Shown here: piece by piece, positions 1 to 5,138 of the stretch
Position numbering within the stretch: position 1 is the first letter of the stretch
Layout: the number at the start of each line of letters is the position of its first letter
Origin: Cuniculiplasma sp.
GTDB lineage: Archaea; Thermoplasmatota; Thermoplasmata; Thermoplasmatales; Thermoplasmataceae
Length of the DNA: 10,085 nucleotides
Direction of reading: 5' to 3'
Assembly: GCA_023256455.1 (NCBI GenBank)
Contig: JAGDXN010000009.1
Coordinates: forward strand, 5,181-15,265
The notes under the pieces: generated by a model
Told to the model about the DNA's origin: nothing
Databases searched by the model: none
What the model saw: only the letters and a program-made list of their open reading frames with translations
Program-made: the position numbers and the translations under genes

Positions 1-143
1 GGCCTCAGTACAAGCCTTCCCTCTCTACGGTCATAGAGGGCAAGCATCTCCTTTCTGAACTTTCCGTCAAGCCCTGACCTTGTTCCCAGTCCGGCGGCAG
101 TAATAAGGCCATTAATATTTATCGCCCCCTTTAAGTGCCTCAT
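1..143 (-). CDS. Sugar-phosphate nucleotidyltransferase (GalU/RfbA-like), N-terminal fragment
   Basis: Only the first 47 or so codons are in the window; the gene runs off the left edge. The reading frame gives GLITAAGLGTR followed by a K-x-x-KEML segment. This is the nucleotide-binding signature of the GalU/RfbA family (GxGTR loop, then K-EML), enzymes that join NTP and a sugar 1-phosphate to make NDP-sugars for glycan or lipid synthesis. The substrate cannot be told from this fragment. The only ATG in frame is at 143, which overlaps the upstream membrane-protein gene by 32 bases and adds about seven residues before the usual start of the domain. A GGGGGCGAT stretch at 121-129 on this strand resembles a Shine-Dalgarno sequence and would fit an ATT or ATA start near 113-119, giving the normal length. 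Start uncertain; family call fairly firm. Confidence 0.72.
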   Translation of the reverse strand, partial: MRHLKGAININGLITAAGLGTRSGLDGKFRKEMLALYDRREGRLVLR

Positions 144-507
144 AGAAAAAAAACACTATATATATTCCTGGAAAGAGGAAAAAACCGGTTATCATTGTGA
201 TATCAGCAATGGTGAGAAAGGGGCTCTTTCCCATGTTTAGAAGGGCAGAAATGTGGGAAGGGTTCAGTGAAAGTGCAATTCCAAGAATGCCAAGAATCAG
301 GCCGGCCACTTTGAGTTTATAATCCATTTTTTTCATCATTAAAAATGCAAGGATAAGGATTACAGCCAGGGCAAAAATTGTAAGATAGGTGAGGAAAACA
401 GGTACAAGTTTTCCTGCGTAAAGGGAATACCCTCCAATAGACAGGGATAATGCAGATAATATCAGAAGATATGGATATATTTTCTCATTCACGGTTGGTA
501 AATTCAT
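112..507 (-). CDS. Four-helix integral membrane protein, function unknown
   Basis: This 131-residue protein is almost wholly hydrophobic. Four membrane segments can be seen, at about residues 11-30, 35-57, 65-83 and 95-122, with a short basic loop (KKMDYKLK) after the second. No catalytic motif or signal peptide is evident and I do not recognise the family. It is the first gene of a leftward pair with the nucleotidyltransferase, whose reading frame overlaps its last 32 bases. A role in envelope or glycan biology is therefore possible but rests on context only. A TATA-like box lies about 29 bases upstream of the ATG, so the message probably has little or no leader. Confidence 0.68.
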   Translation of the reverse strand: MNLPTVNEKIYPYLLILSALSLSIGGYSLYAGKLVPVFLTYLTIFALAVILILAFLMMKKMDYKLKVAGLILGILGIALSLNPSHISALLNMGKSPFLTIADITMITGFFLFPGIYIVFFFYEALKGGDKY

Positions 508-531
508 ATCATGTGTTAAGTGTTTCCCATT

Positions 532-540
532 CCTTTTTAT
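532..540 (-). promoter_or_regulatory. TATA-like box for the membrane-protein gene
   Basis: On the minus strand the sequence reads ATAAAAAGG, centred about 29 bases upstream of the ATG at 507. Archaeal TATA boxes usually sit about 26 bases before the transcription start, so transcription would begin at or just before the start codon. This is pattern recognition only. Confidence 0.4.
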
Positions 541-568
541 GAAAACTCCCCATATAAGGAAAATAAAA

Positions 569-577
569 GGATAAATT
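569..577 (+). promoter_or_regulatory. Possible TATA-like box for proline dehydrogenase
   Basis: GGATAAATT lies about 33 bases before the ATG at 607, in a purine-rich AT stretch. It would give a leader of a few bases. It is weaker and less well placed than the boxes in front of the other genes. Confidence 0.25.
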
Positions 578-606
578 ACCGTATGCCATGCTCCTAATGA
601 AGTTAT

Positions 607-1458
607 ATGCTCAATGGCTTTATGGAAAAACTTGTTGCAGGAAGATGGATAGCAGGGCCCACGGTAAGCGATGTTATGGAGAGGGGCAGGAGATTTAACA
701 GGCTTGGTATAGGGGCCATAATGAACTATCTTGGTGAAGCCCTGACCTCGCAGGAAGATATAAAAGATGCAATGGACAGTTACAGGGAGATCCTGAAGAG
801 GGTGGAGAAAGGGGACAAACTCACCCAGATTTCAGTAAAACCAACGCAGATAGGTCTTTCTGTAAACCTTGACATGGCCAAAAAGAACTATGCCGAAATT
901 GTCAGGCTTGCGGAGGAGAAGGATATTTTTGTGTGGGTTGATATGGAGGAATCAGAACTTGTAGACAGCACCATTGAGCTTTATATGTCCCAGCTTCCCA
1001 ACAAAAATACGGGTCTCTGTATGCAGGCATATTTGAGAAGAACCATGGATGATGTGAAAAAAGTCACAGAAAAGGATGGTACCATAAGACTGGTAAAGGG
1101 TGCCTATACAGAACCAGAAAATGTGGCATATAAAACAAAGGCAGAGATTGATAAAAATTACATTGAAATTATGCAGTATCTGTTCGACAATTCACCCCGG
1201 TTTATGATTGCGAGCCATGACGATAAGATAATCGAAAGGGCAAGGGAGATAAACAGGGAAAGGAAGAAGGAGGTGTGGTATGCCATGCTCAATGGCATAA
1301 GGAACCAATATTTGGTTGATCTTCAGAAAAAGGGAGAAACAGTATTCGCATATATACCATTTGGAAAAAAATGGGTTCAGTATTCCTTCAGAAGAATGCA
1401 GGAGGCAGGCCACATAAGCCTCCTGATGAGATCCATGCTGCATGGCCAGAAGATTTAA
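607..1458 (+). CDS. Proline dehydrogenase (bacterial PRODH type)
   Basis: FAD-dependent proline dehydrogenase, which oxidises L-proline to pyrroline-5-carboxylate and passes electrons to the respiratory chain. At 283 residues it has the usual length of stand-alone PRODH barrels. Visible family motifs in order are AGxT near residues 16-19, NYLGE (40-44), SVKPTQIG (76-83), WVDMEES (110-116), CMQAYLRRT (138-146), LVKGAY (162-167), ASHD (202-205), MLNGIR (227-232) and YSFRRMQE (259-266). The last matches the YxxRRxxE substrate-carboxylate motif. This is not the unrelated dye-linked proline dehydrogenase of Thermococcales. No pyrroline-5-carboxylate dehydrogenase is in the window. The start is ATG at 607; a second ATG at 622 (MEKLVAG) is equally possible. 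The ATG at 583 meets a stop. The gene may have been acquired from bacteria (inference). Confidence 0.93.
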   Translation: MLNGFMEKLVAGRWIAGPTVSDVMERGRRFNRLGIGAIMNYLGEALTSQEDIKDAMDSYREILKRVEKGDKLTQISVKPTQIGLSVNLDMAKKNYAEIVRLAEEKDIFVWVDMEESELVDSTIELYMSQLPNKNTGLCMQAYLRRTMDDVKKVTEKDGTIRLVKGAYTEPENVAYKTKAEIDKNYIEIMQYLFDNSPRFMIASHDDKIIERAREINRERKKEVWYAMLNGIRNQYLVDLQKKGETVFAYIPFGKKWVQYSFRRMQEAGHISLLMRSMLHGQKI

Positions 1459-1463
1459 CCATA

Positions 1464-1490
1464 TGACGAAACCCATTTCGTCAATTTTTT
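1464..1490 (+). terminator. Perfect 8-bp hairpin plus T-run: terminator or operator
   Basis: TGACGAAA (1464-1471) and TTTCGTCA (1476-1483) form a perfect 8-bp stem closed by the four bases CCCA, followed by A and six Ts (1485-1490). It begins five bases after the stop of the proline dehydrogenase gene and looks like an intrinsic terminator. The T-run is also part of the TATA box of the next gene, so the palindrome sits immediately upstream of that promoter, where an operator for the encoded HTH regulator could lie. The two readings are not exclusive. Confidence 0.55.
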
Positions 1491-1496
1491 ATACTT
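1486..1496 (+). promoter_or_regulatory. TATA box for the XRE-family regulator
   Basis: TTTTTATACTT is centred about 25 bases before the ATG at 1515, the spacing expected for a leaderless archaeal transcript. This placement supports ATG 1515 over the TTG at 1497, which would start within two or three bases of the box. Confidence 0.6.
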
Positions 1497-1514
1497 TTGT
1501 TTCTTAACAAATTA

Positions 1515-2195
1515 ATGGATATTGAGGAAAAGATCGCCGGCGAAATTGCCCTTTCAGAGAATTTTGGAAAGACTCTACAAAAGTGGAGGGAGGAATTCTT
1601 AATTTCAAAAACGGAACTTGCCAGAGAGATGGATGTACCGCTCTCAATGATCACTGATTATGAATCGGGTAGAAGAAAATCCCCGGGAATAGCAACCATA
1701 AGAAAATTTGTATATGCTCTGATCGCCATAGAAAAGGAACATGGGGGCTCCATACTGAGAAGATACAATTCAGGCGTTCCCTACGAAGCACTCATAGACA
1801 TAGGGGATTACCACAGGGACGTTAACCTAAAAACGGTAATAAGCAAGATACAGGGAAAGGCAACATCCTCAGCTGATCTGAACAGATATGTAAGGGGATA
1901 CACCATTGTGAACGGTGTCAAGGCCATTCTTTCCTTTTCATATTCGGAATATAGCCTTCTATACGGCTGGTCCAGCCAGAGAGTGATCTTTTTCACAGAA
2001 GTTAAAATGGGCAGAAGCCCCATGATTGCCATCAGGGTTCATCCCCTTAAACCGGCAGCTGTTGTATATATCCAGGCAGACAGAGTGGACGAACTTGCCA
2101 TAAAGCTTTCCGATGTGGAAAATATACCACTCATAACCACAGAACTCCCACCAATGGAGATTGCAAAAATAATGTCCCAGATAAATCAGTTATGA
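1515..2195 (+). CDS. XRE/Cro-type helix-turn-helix transcriptional regulator with archaeal C-terminal domain
   Basis: A 226-residue protein counted from ATG 1515. Residues 18-73 form an XRE helix-turn-helix: the recognition region runs SKTELAREMDVPLSMITDYE followed by SGRR. Residues about 90-226 are a separate mixed alpha/beta region. This architecture resembles the archaeal predicted regulators of COG1709; that assignment is from memory and the ligand, if any, is unknown. An upstream TTG at 1497 is in frame but too close to the TATA box. The gene follows proline dehydrogenase after 56 bases with its own promoter, and a perfect palindrome lies just before that promoter, so autoregulation is plausible. 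Its last six bases overlap the convergent ftsY gene. Regulation of the proline gene is possible but unproven. Confidence 0.82.
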   Translation: MDIEEKIAGEIALSENFGKTLQKWREEFLISKTELAREMDVPLSMITDYESGRRKSPGIATIRKFVYALIAIEKEHGGSILRRYNSGVPYEALIDIGDYHRDVNLKTVISKIQGKATSSADLNRYVRGYTIVNGVKAILSFSYSEYSLLYGWSSQRVIFFTEVKMGRSPMIAIRVHPLKPAAVVYIQADRVDELAIKLSDVENIPLITTELPPMEIAKIMSQINQL

Positions 2196-3050
2196 AAATA
2201 TCTTATTTATTATGAAATCCGGGTCATAGGGAACAAGATCATCAAGGTTCTGGCCCGTTCCCAAAAAGTATATGGGTTTTCTAAACTGATGGGCAATGGA
2301 GAATATGGAGCCACCTCTGGCGTCTGTATCAAGCTTGTTCACAATCAACCCGTCAAATCCAATCTCTTTCTTGAAGGTTGCTGCCTGCTCAATGGCATCG
2401 TTTGCCGCGAGTGCATCCACAGTGAGTATGGTTAGATCAGGTTTGGATATCCTCTTTATTTTCTTCATTTCTTCCATGAGGTTCCTGTTTGTTTGCATCC
2501 TTCCTGCAGTATCTATAATTGCATAATCAAGGTTTCTTGCCCTTGCATGCTCTATTGTATCAAATGCGACTGCTGAAGGATCGCTCCCCATTCCCTGGTA
2601 AATGACTCTTACGCCGAGATTTTCCCCATGGATTTTCAGCTGTTCTATGGCACCTGCCCTGAAGGTGTCCGATGCCCCAAGGGCAACTGTTTTTCCATGG
2701 TTCAGAAGGTAATTGGAAACCTTGGCAACCGTTGTTGTTTTTCCGGTTCCATTTATTCCAATAAAAAGAATAATAAAGGGCTTCTTTGTCTGACCAAGTA
2801 TGTTAAAATCCGTCTTTGCATTGTCAAGAATTTTTTTAAGGATTACCTTAAGCATCCCTATGGCATCTTCCCTCCTGATCCTCTTCTTTTCCGCCCCCAT
2901 CTTTCTGAACTCATTCAATATATATTCAGTTGTTTCAAGGCTGACATCAGATTCCAGAAGAATATTGAAGAACTCATCTGCAAGGTCATCGATTTTGAGC
3001 AGATCGGAACTGCCTCTGAAAAACGATTTTAACCTATCCTTCAGGGACAT
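2190..3050 (-). CDS. ftsY: Signal recognition particle receptor FtsY
   Basis: GTPase that docks SRP-ribosome complexes at the membrane during co-translational protein targeting. Counted from ATG 3050 it has 286 residues: an N helical bundle (about 1-85) and the G domain. It shows the P-loop GINGTGKTTT (98-107), DTFRAGA (128-134), DTAGR (180-184), the DALxxNDAxEQA segment (212-223), NKLD then TDARGG (238-247) and the closing GTGQ (264-267). The long acidic A domain of bacterial FtsY is absent, as is usual in archaea. A GTG at 3080 would add ten residues and overlap prefoldin. I prefer ATG 3050, one base after the prefoldin stop, because MSLKDRLKSFF is a typical N-domain beginning. It is the last gene of the pgk-pfdA-ftsY operon. 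Confidence 0.95.
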   Translation of the reverse strand: MSLKDRLKSFFRGSSDLLKIDDLADEFFNILLESDVSLETTEYILNEFRKMGAEKKRIRREDAIGMLKVILKKILDNAKTDFNILGQTKKPFIILFIGINGTGKTTTVAKVSNYLLNHGKTVALGASDTFRAGAIEQLKIHGENLGVRVIYQGMGSDPSAVAFDTIEHARARNLDYAIIDTAGRMQTNRNLMEEMKKIKRISKPDLTILTVDALAANDAIEQAATFKKEIGFDGLIVNKLDTDARGGSIFSIAHQFRKPIYFLGTGQNLDDLVPYDPDFIINKIFS

Positions 3051-3051
3051 A

Positions 3052-3462
3052 TTACTCTTTTCTTGAATTGTTTCCAGCACTATTGATTGCGGATATAATT
3101 GCCTGATACCTTCTTATGGCCTCAGTTCTCTGGTTGTTAATATTCTCTATGGATTTTCGCACATCCTCTATCTGTGCCCTGAGCCTGAGTTCAGTCCTGG
3201 TTGAATCCTCCTCAATGAATAGATCAGAACCGATTGCGACAAGAACATTCCCTGAATTCTCAACCTTCCCCCTGGCAAATACTCCTCCTCCAAGGGAGAT
3301 TAAAGTCTCTGAAGACTGCCCAATCTCTCTGGACTGCAGTACGGCAAGGGCCTTGCCATAATCCTCCATGCCCTGAGTTAAAATTGTTATCTGTTTTTCT
3401 GATGCATCTATATAGGACTGAAGAAACTCCAGTTCCTGTTCAATCTGATTGCCGTTTTCCAT
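3052..3462 (-). CDS. pfdA: Prefoldin alpha subunit
   Basis: Subunit of the hexameric prefoldin (GimC) chaperone, which captures unfolded or nascent proteins in the cytosol and hands them to the thermosome. The 136 residues show the family layout: an N-terminal coiled-coil helix (about 1-45), a central beta region (about 50-88) with LISLGGGVFARGKV and a VLVAIGSDLFIEE hairpin, and a C-terminal coiled-coil helix (about 90-128). The start overlaps the end of pgk by 23 bases. No other Met occurs before residue 32, so the overlap is probably real. A G-rich AGGGGGATGAT stretch just upstream may act as a ribosome binding site. The pfdA-ftsY adjacency is a known archaeal arrangement. Confidence 0.92.
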   Translation of the reverse strand: MENGNQIEQELEFLQSYIDASEKQITILTQGMEDYGKALAVLQSREIGQSSETLISLGGGVFARGKVENSGNVLVAIGSDLFIEEDSTRTELRLRAQIEDVRKSIENINNQRTEAIRRYQAIISAINSAGNNSRKE

Positions 3463-4714
3463 TTAAATCATCCCCCTGAAACATATTCTTGCTGAGCCTT
3501 AAGGCTTCTATAACTGGCATTGGTTCACCTGATAAATAGCTTATTAATGCACCTCCACCCGTTGAAATATGGTTGAAATGCTCTTCCAGTTTCAATGCCT
3601 CTATTGCCGATATGGTGTGGCCCCCGCCAGCTATTTTCATTGCACCCGAACTTGCAACTTCCTTCAATATTTCATAGGTTCCACTGCTATAATCTTCCAG
3701 CTCATACATTCCCATTGGGCCATTGATAAATATGGCGTCAGCCTCCCTTATCTTTTCAGAGAATGTGGCAATTGTATCCGGCCCGATGTCGGCGAGTATC
3801 TGATCCTCAGGCACTTCCTCCTTGCAGTGTATTCTTGTCCTGGAAGGATTTAATATGAAATCCTCAGGCAGGACTATTTTATCCCTGTACTTTTCCATGA
3901 GTTCAGTGCATGTTTTAATCAGAGATTCATATTTTTTATTGTTCTTTATGATAAAGTCCCTGTTCTTCTTTCCAATGTCCTTCCCATCTGCCCACATGAA
4001 GGCGTTTGCAACAACTCCCCCAACAATAATTTCATCGGTAATTCCCTTATTCAGGAATGATCTTGAAACAGCTATGGAATCCTCAATCTTGGAACCTGCA
4101 AGTATGGCAATCTTTTTCCCCTTTCGTCTTGTGAGAAATTCATTTAAGGCTGATATTTCTGTATGAATCAGGTGGCCCGCAATGTTTGGCATAAGCCTTG
4201 TGAATCCAGTAAGGGATGTCTGGTTCCTGTGTATTGCTGGAAAGGCATCATTTACAAAATAATCACAGACCGATGAAAGTGCTTTTACAAAATTTGTTTT
4301 TTCCATGGTTTCAAAATCGGATGTATCAAGAACCACATCTTCAGAATAAAAACGGGTGTTCTCAAGCATGAGTATTTCCCCATTTTTCATTTTTTCAATA
4401 TGTTGAAGAACTTCTGAACCGAATAGGGAATCCATAAATTTTACGCTTTTTCCAAGAATTTTTTGAAGAACCCTGGCGTGTTCTTTTAAAGATACGAAAT
4501 CATACTTTCCGGGCCTGCTCTGATGGGCCAGTATTATGACCTTAGAATCCTTCAATCTATTAATTGTCTTAACATGGGAATGAAACCTTGTATCACTCAT
4601 TATTTCTCCAGTTATGGGATGGATTGGAGAGTTGAGGTCAAGCCTCAATAACACACGTTTTCCTCTCAGATCAAAGTCGTCCAGATTAAAGAAATCCTGC
4701 TGATTCCCTTCCAT
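3440..4714 (-). CDS. pgk: Phosphoglycerate kinase
   Basis: Reversible transfer of phosphate between 1,3-bisphosphoglycerate and ADP, in glycolysis and gluconeogenesis. At 424 residues it is close to archaeal PGK length. Motifs seen: RLDLNSP (24-30, substrate-binding RxDxNxP), HQSRPG (64-69), ENTRF (118-122), NDAFPAIHR (155-163), GSKIED (207-212), NGPMGMYE (331-338), GGGHT (363-367, archaeal form of the bacterial GGGDS/T) and STGGGAL (384-390). In an organism with a non-phosphorylating Entner-Doudoroff route it would serve mainly gluconeogenesis (inference). It is the first gene of a leftward operon with pfdA and ftsY. A well-placed TATA box makes ATG 4714 a probable leaderless start. Confidence 0.96.
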   Translation of the reverse strand: MEGNQQDFFNLDDFDLRGKRVLLRLDLNSPIHPITGEIMSDTRFHSHVKTINRLKDSKVIILAHQSRPGKYDFVSLKEHARVLQKILGKSVKFMDSLFGSEVLQHIEKMKNGEILMLENTRFYSEDVVLDTSDFETMEKTNFVKALSSVCDYFVNDAFPAIHRNQTSLTGFTRLMPNIAGHLIHTEISALNEFLTRRKGKKIAILAGSKIEDSIAVSRSFLNKGITDEIIVGGVVANAFMWADGKDIGKKNRDFIIKNNKKYESLIKTCTELMEKYRDKIVLPEDFILNPSRTRIHCKEEVPEDQILADIGPDTIATFSEKIREADAIFINGPMGMYELEDYSSGTYEILKEVASSGAMKIAGGGHTISAIEALKLEEHFNHISTGGGALISYLSGEPMPVIEALRLSKNMFQGDDLNGKRQSD

Positions 4715-4735
4715 GGGTATCTGTATGCATAAACC

Positions 4736-4744
4736 CTTATATTC
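4736..4744 (-). promoter_or_regulatory. TATA box of the pgk-pfdA-ftsY operon
   Basis: On the minus strand GAATATAAG is centred about 26 bases upstream of the pgk ATG (4714). Transcription would start at or beside the start codon. No separate promoter is obvious before pfdA or ftsY. Confidence 0.5.
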
Positions 4745-4795
4745 ATTTTGAATCGAAACTTATCTCAAATAGAAAAGAACAGAACAATATATGCA

Positions 4796-4822
4796 AACGG
4801 ATGATTTTTGCCATTATCCGTT
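4796..4822. repeat. Inverted repeat, 10-bp stem with 7-base loop
   Basis: AACGGATGAT (4796-4805) pairs with ATTATCCGTT (4813-4822), with one G-T wobble and a TTTTGCC loop. The outer seven pairs are perfect. It lies between the pgk promoter and a rightward TATA box and is not followed by a clear T-run on either strand, so an operator is at least as likely as a terminator. Confidence 0.5.
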
Positions 4823-4840
4823 GTTCTTCCATGTGAAAAG

Positions 4841-4849
4841 TATAAATAT
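4841..4849 (+). promoter_or_regulatory. Strong rightward TATA box with no assigned gene
   Basis: TATAAATAT preceded by a purine-rich AAAAG is close to the archaeal BRE-TATA consensus. It predicts a transcription start near 4866-4870. The MFS start is about 270 bases further on, so the transcript would be a long MFS leader, a small RNA, or a message for the small frame starting at ATG 4880. Confidence 0.4.
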
Positions 4850-4879
4850 GATAAACACATAGTTCGGTCCGCGATATTT

Positions 4880-5059
4880 ATGTTTGATCTTTTAAAAATA
4901 TTTGAAGAAATTTATGAGAATGCCATAGCCAGAGATGACAAAAGTGCTATTTGGAGGTTATGATTTCCTTATAAAAATGAATTTTACTGCATTCTTTCTG
5001 GTCAAACATATGGTTTTGTGCAATATGGGAAAGGATTGGCAATTCAAATGAAATGTTGA
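4880..5059 (+). other. Doubtful small ORF (27 codons) in a frame interrupted by one TGA
   Basis: ATG 4880 opens a 27-codon frame (begins MFDLLKIFEEIYENAIARDD) ending in TGA at 4961-4963. The same frame continues for 31 more codons, including an IWRL-stop-FPYKNEFYC junction, before a second TGA at 5057. The strong TATA box at 4841 is placed to express it with a leader of about 10-15 bases. It could be a micro-protein, a decayed gene, or chance: open runs of this size are not rare in AT-rich DNA. I recognise no family. Confidence 0.15.
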
Positions 5060-5128
5060 TCGATTATTATGAAATTTCCCGCCAGAGAATGTAATAATAT
5101 GATTGCATAATTTGTGAAATTAAACTGG

Positions 5129-5138
5129 AAGAATTCTT
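5129..5138. repeat. 10-base palindrome abutting the MFS start codon
   Basis: AAGAATTCTT is a perfect palindrome ending one base before the ATG at 5139. It replaces any Shine-Dalgarno position and would overlap the transcription start region, a place where a repressor could act. Short AT-rich palindromes also arise by chance. Confidence 0.3.

Larger units (their letters stand above)
4715..5138. other. 424-base spacer between divergent pgk and MFS genes
   Basis: No convincing full gene lies here. It contains the pgk promoter on the left, a 10-bp stem-loop (4796-4822), a strong rightward TATA box (4841-4849), an interrupted small reading frame (4880-5059), a second TATA-like run (CTTATAAAA at 4968-4976), and a 10-base palindrome touching the MFS start codon. 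The length is large for this compact genome, where the other spacers here are 60-150 bases. A small RNA, a long regulatory leader or a decayed gene would all fit. Confidence 0.5.

Noticed and set aside
1192..1476. Minus-strand frame inside proline dehydrogenase and similar antisense frames over ftsY, pgk and the metallopeptidase
   Set aside because: They mirror strongly supported genes on the other strand and show no domain pattern of their own.
1497..1514. TTG at 1497 as the HTH-regulator start
   Set aside because: It falls at the end of the TATA box, so it cannot be in the mRNA if that box is the promoter; ATG 1515 has the right spacing.
3051..3080. GTG at 3080 as the ftsY start
   Set aside because: It would overlap pfdA by 29 bases, while ATG 3050 gives a standard N-domain start one base after the pfdA stop.
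4743..4832. Minus-strand 29-codon frame upstream of pgk
   Set aside because: The only TATA-like element lies about 12 bases before its ATG, too close, and the frame covers the stem-loop at 4796-4822, which explains the local sequence constraint better.
4860..4876. AGTTCGGTCC resembling a tRNA T-loop
   Set aside because: No acceptor, D or anticodon arm can be assembled around it.
4961..4963. TGA read as selenocysteine or another amino acid
   Set aside because: No selenocysteine insertion structure is visible, no conserved protein is recognised across the stop, and all clear genes here that end in TGA use it as a normal stop.
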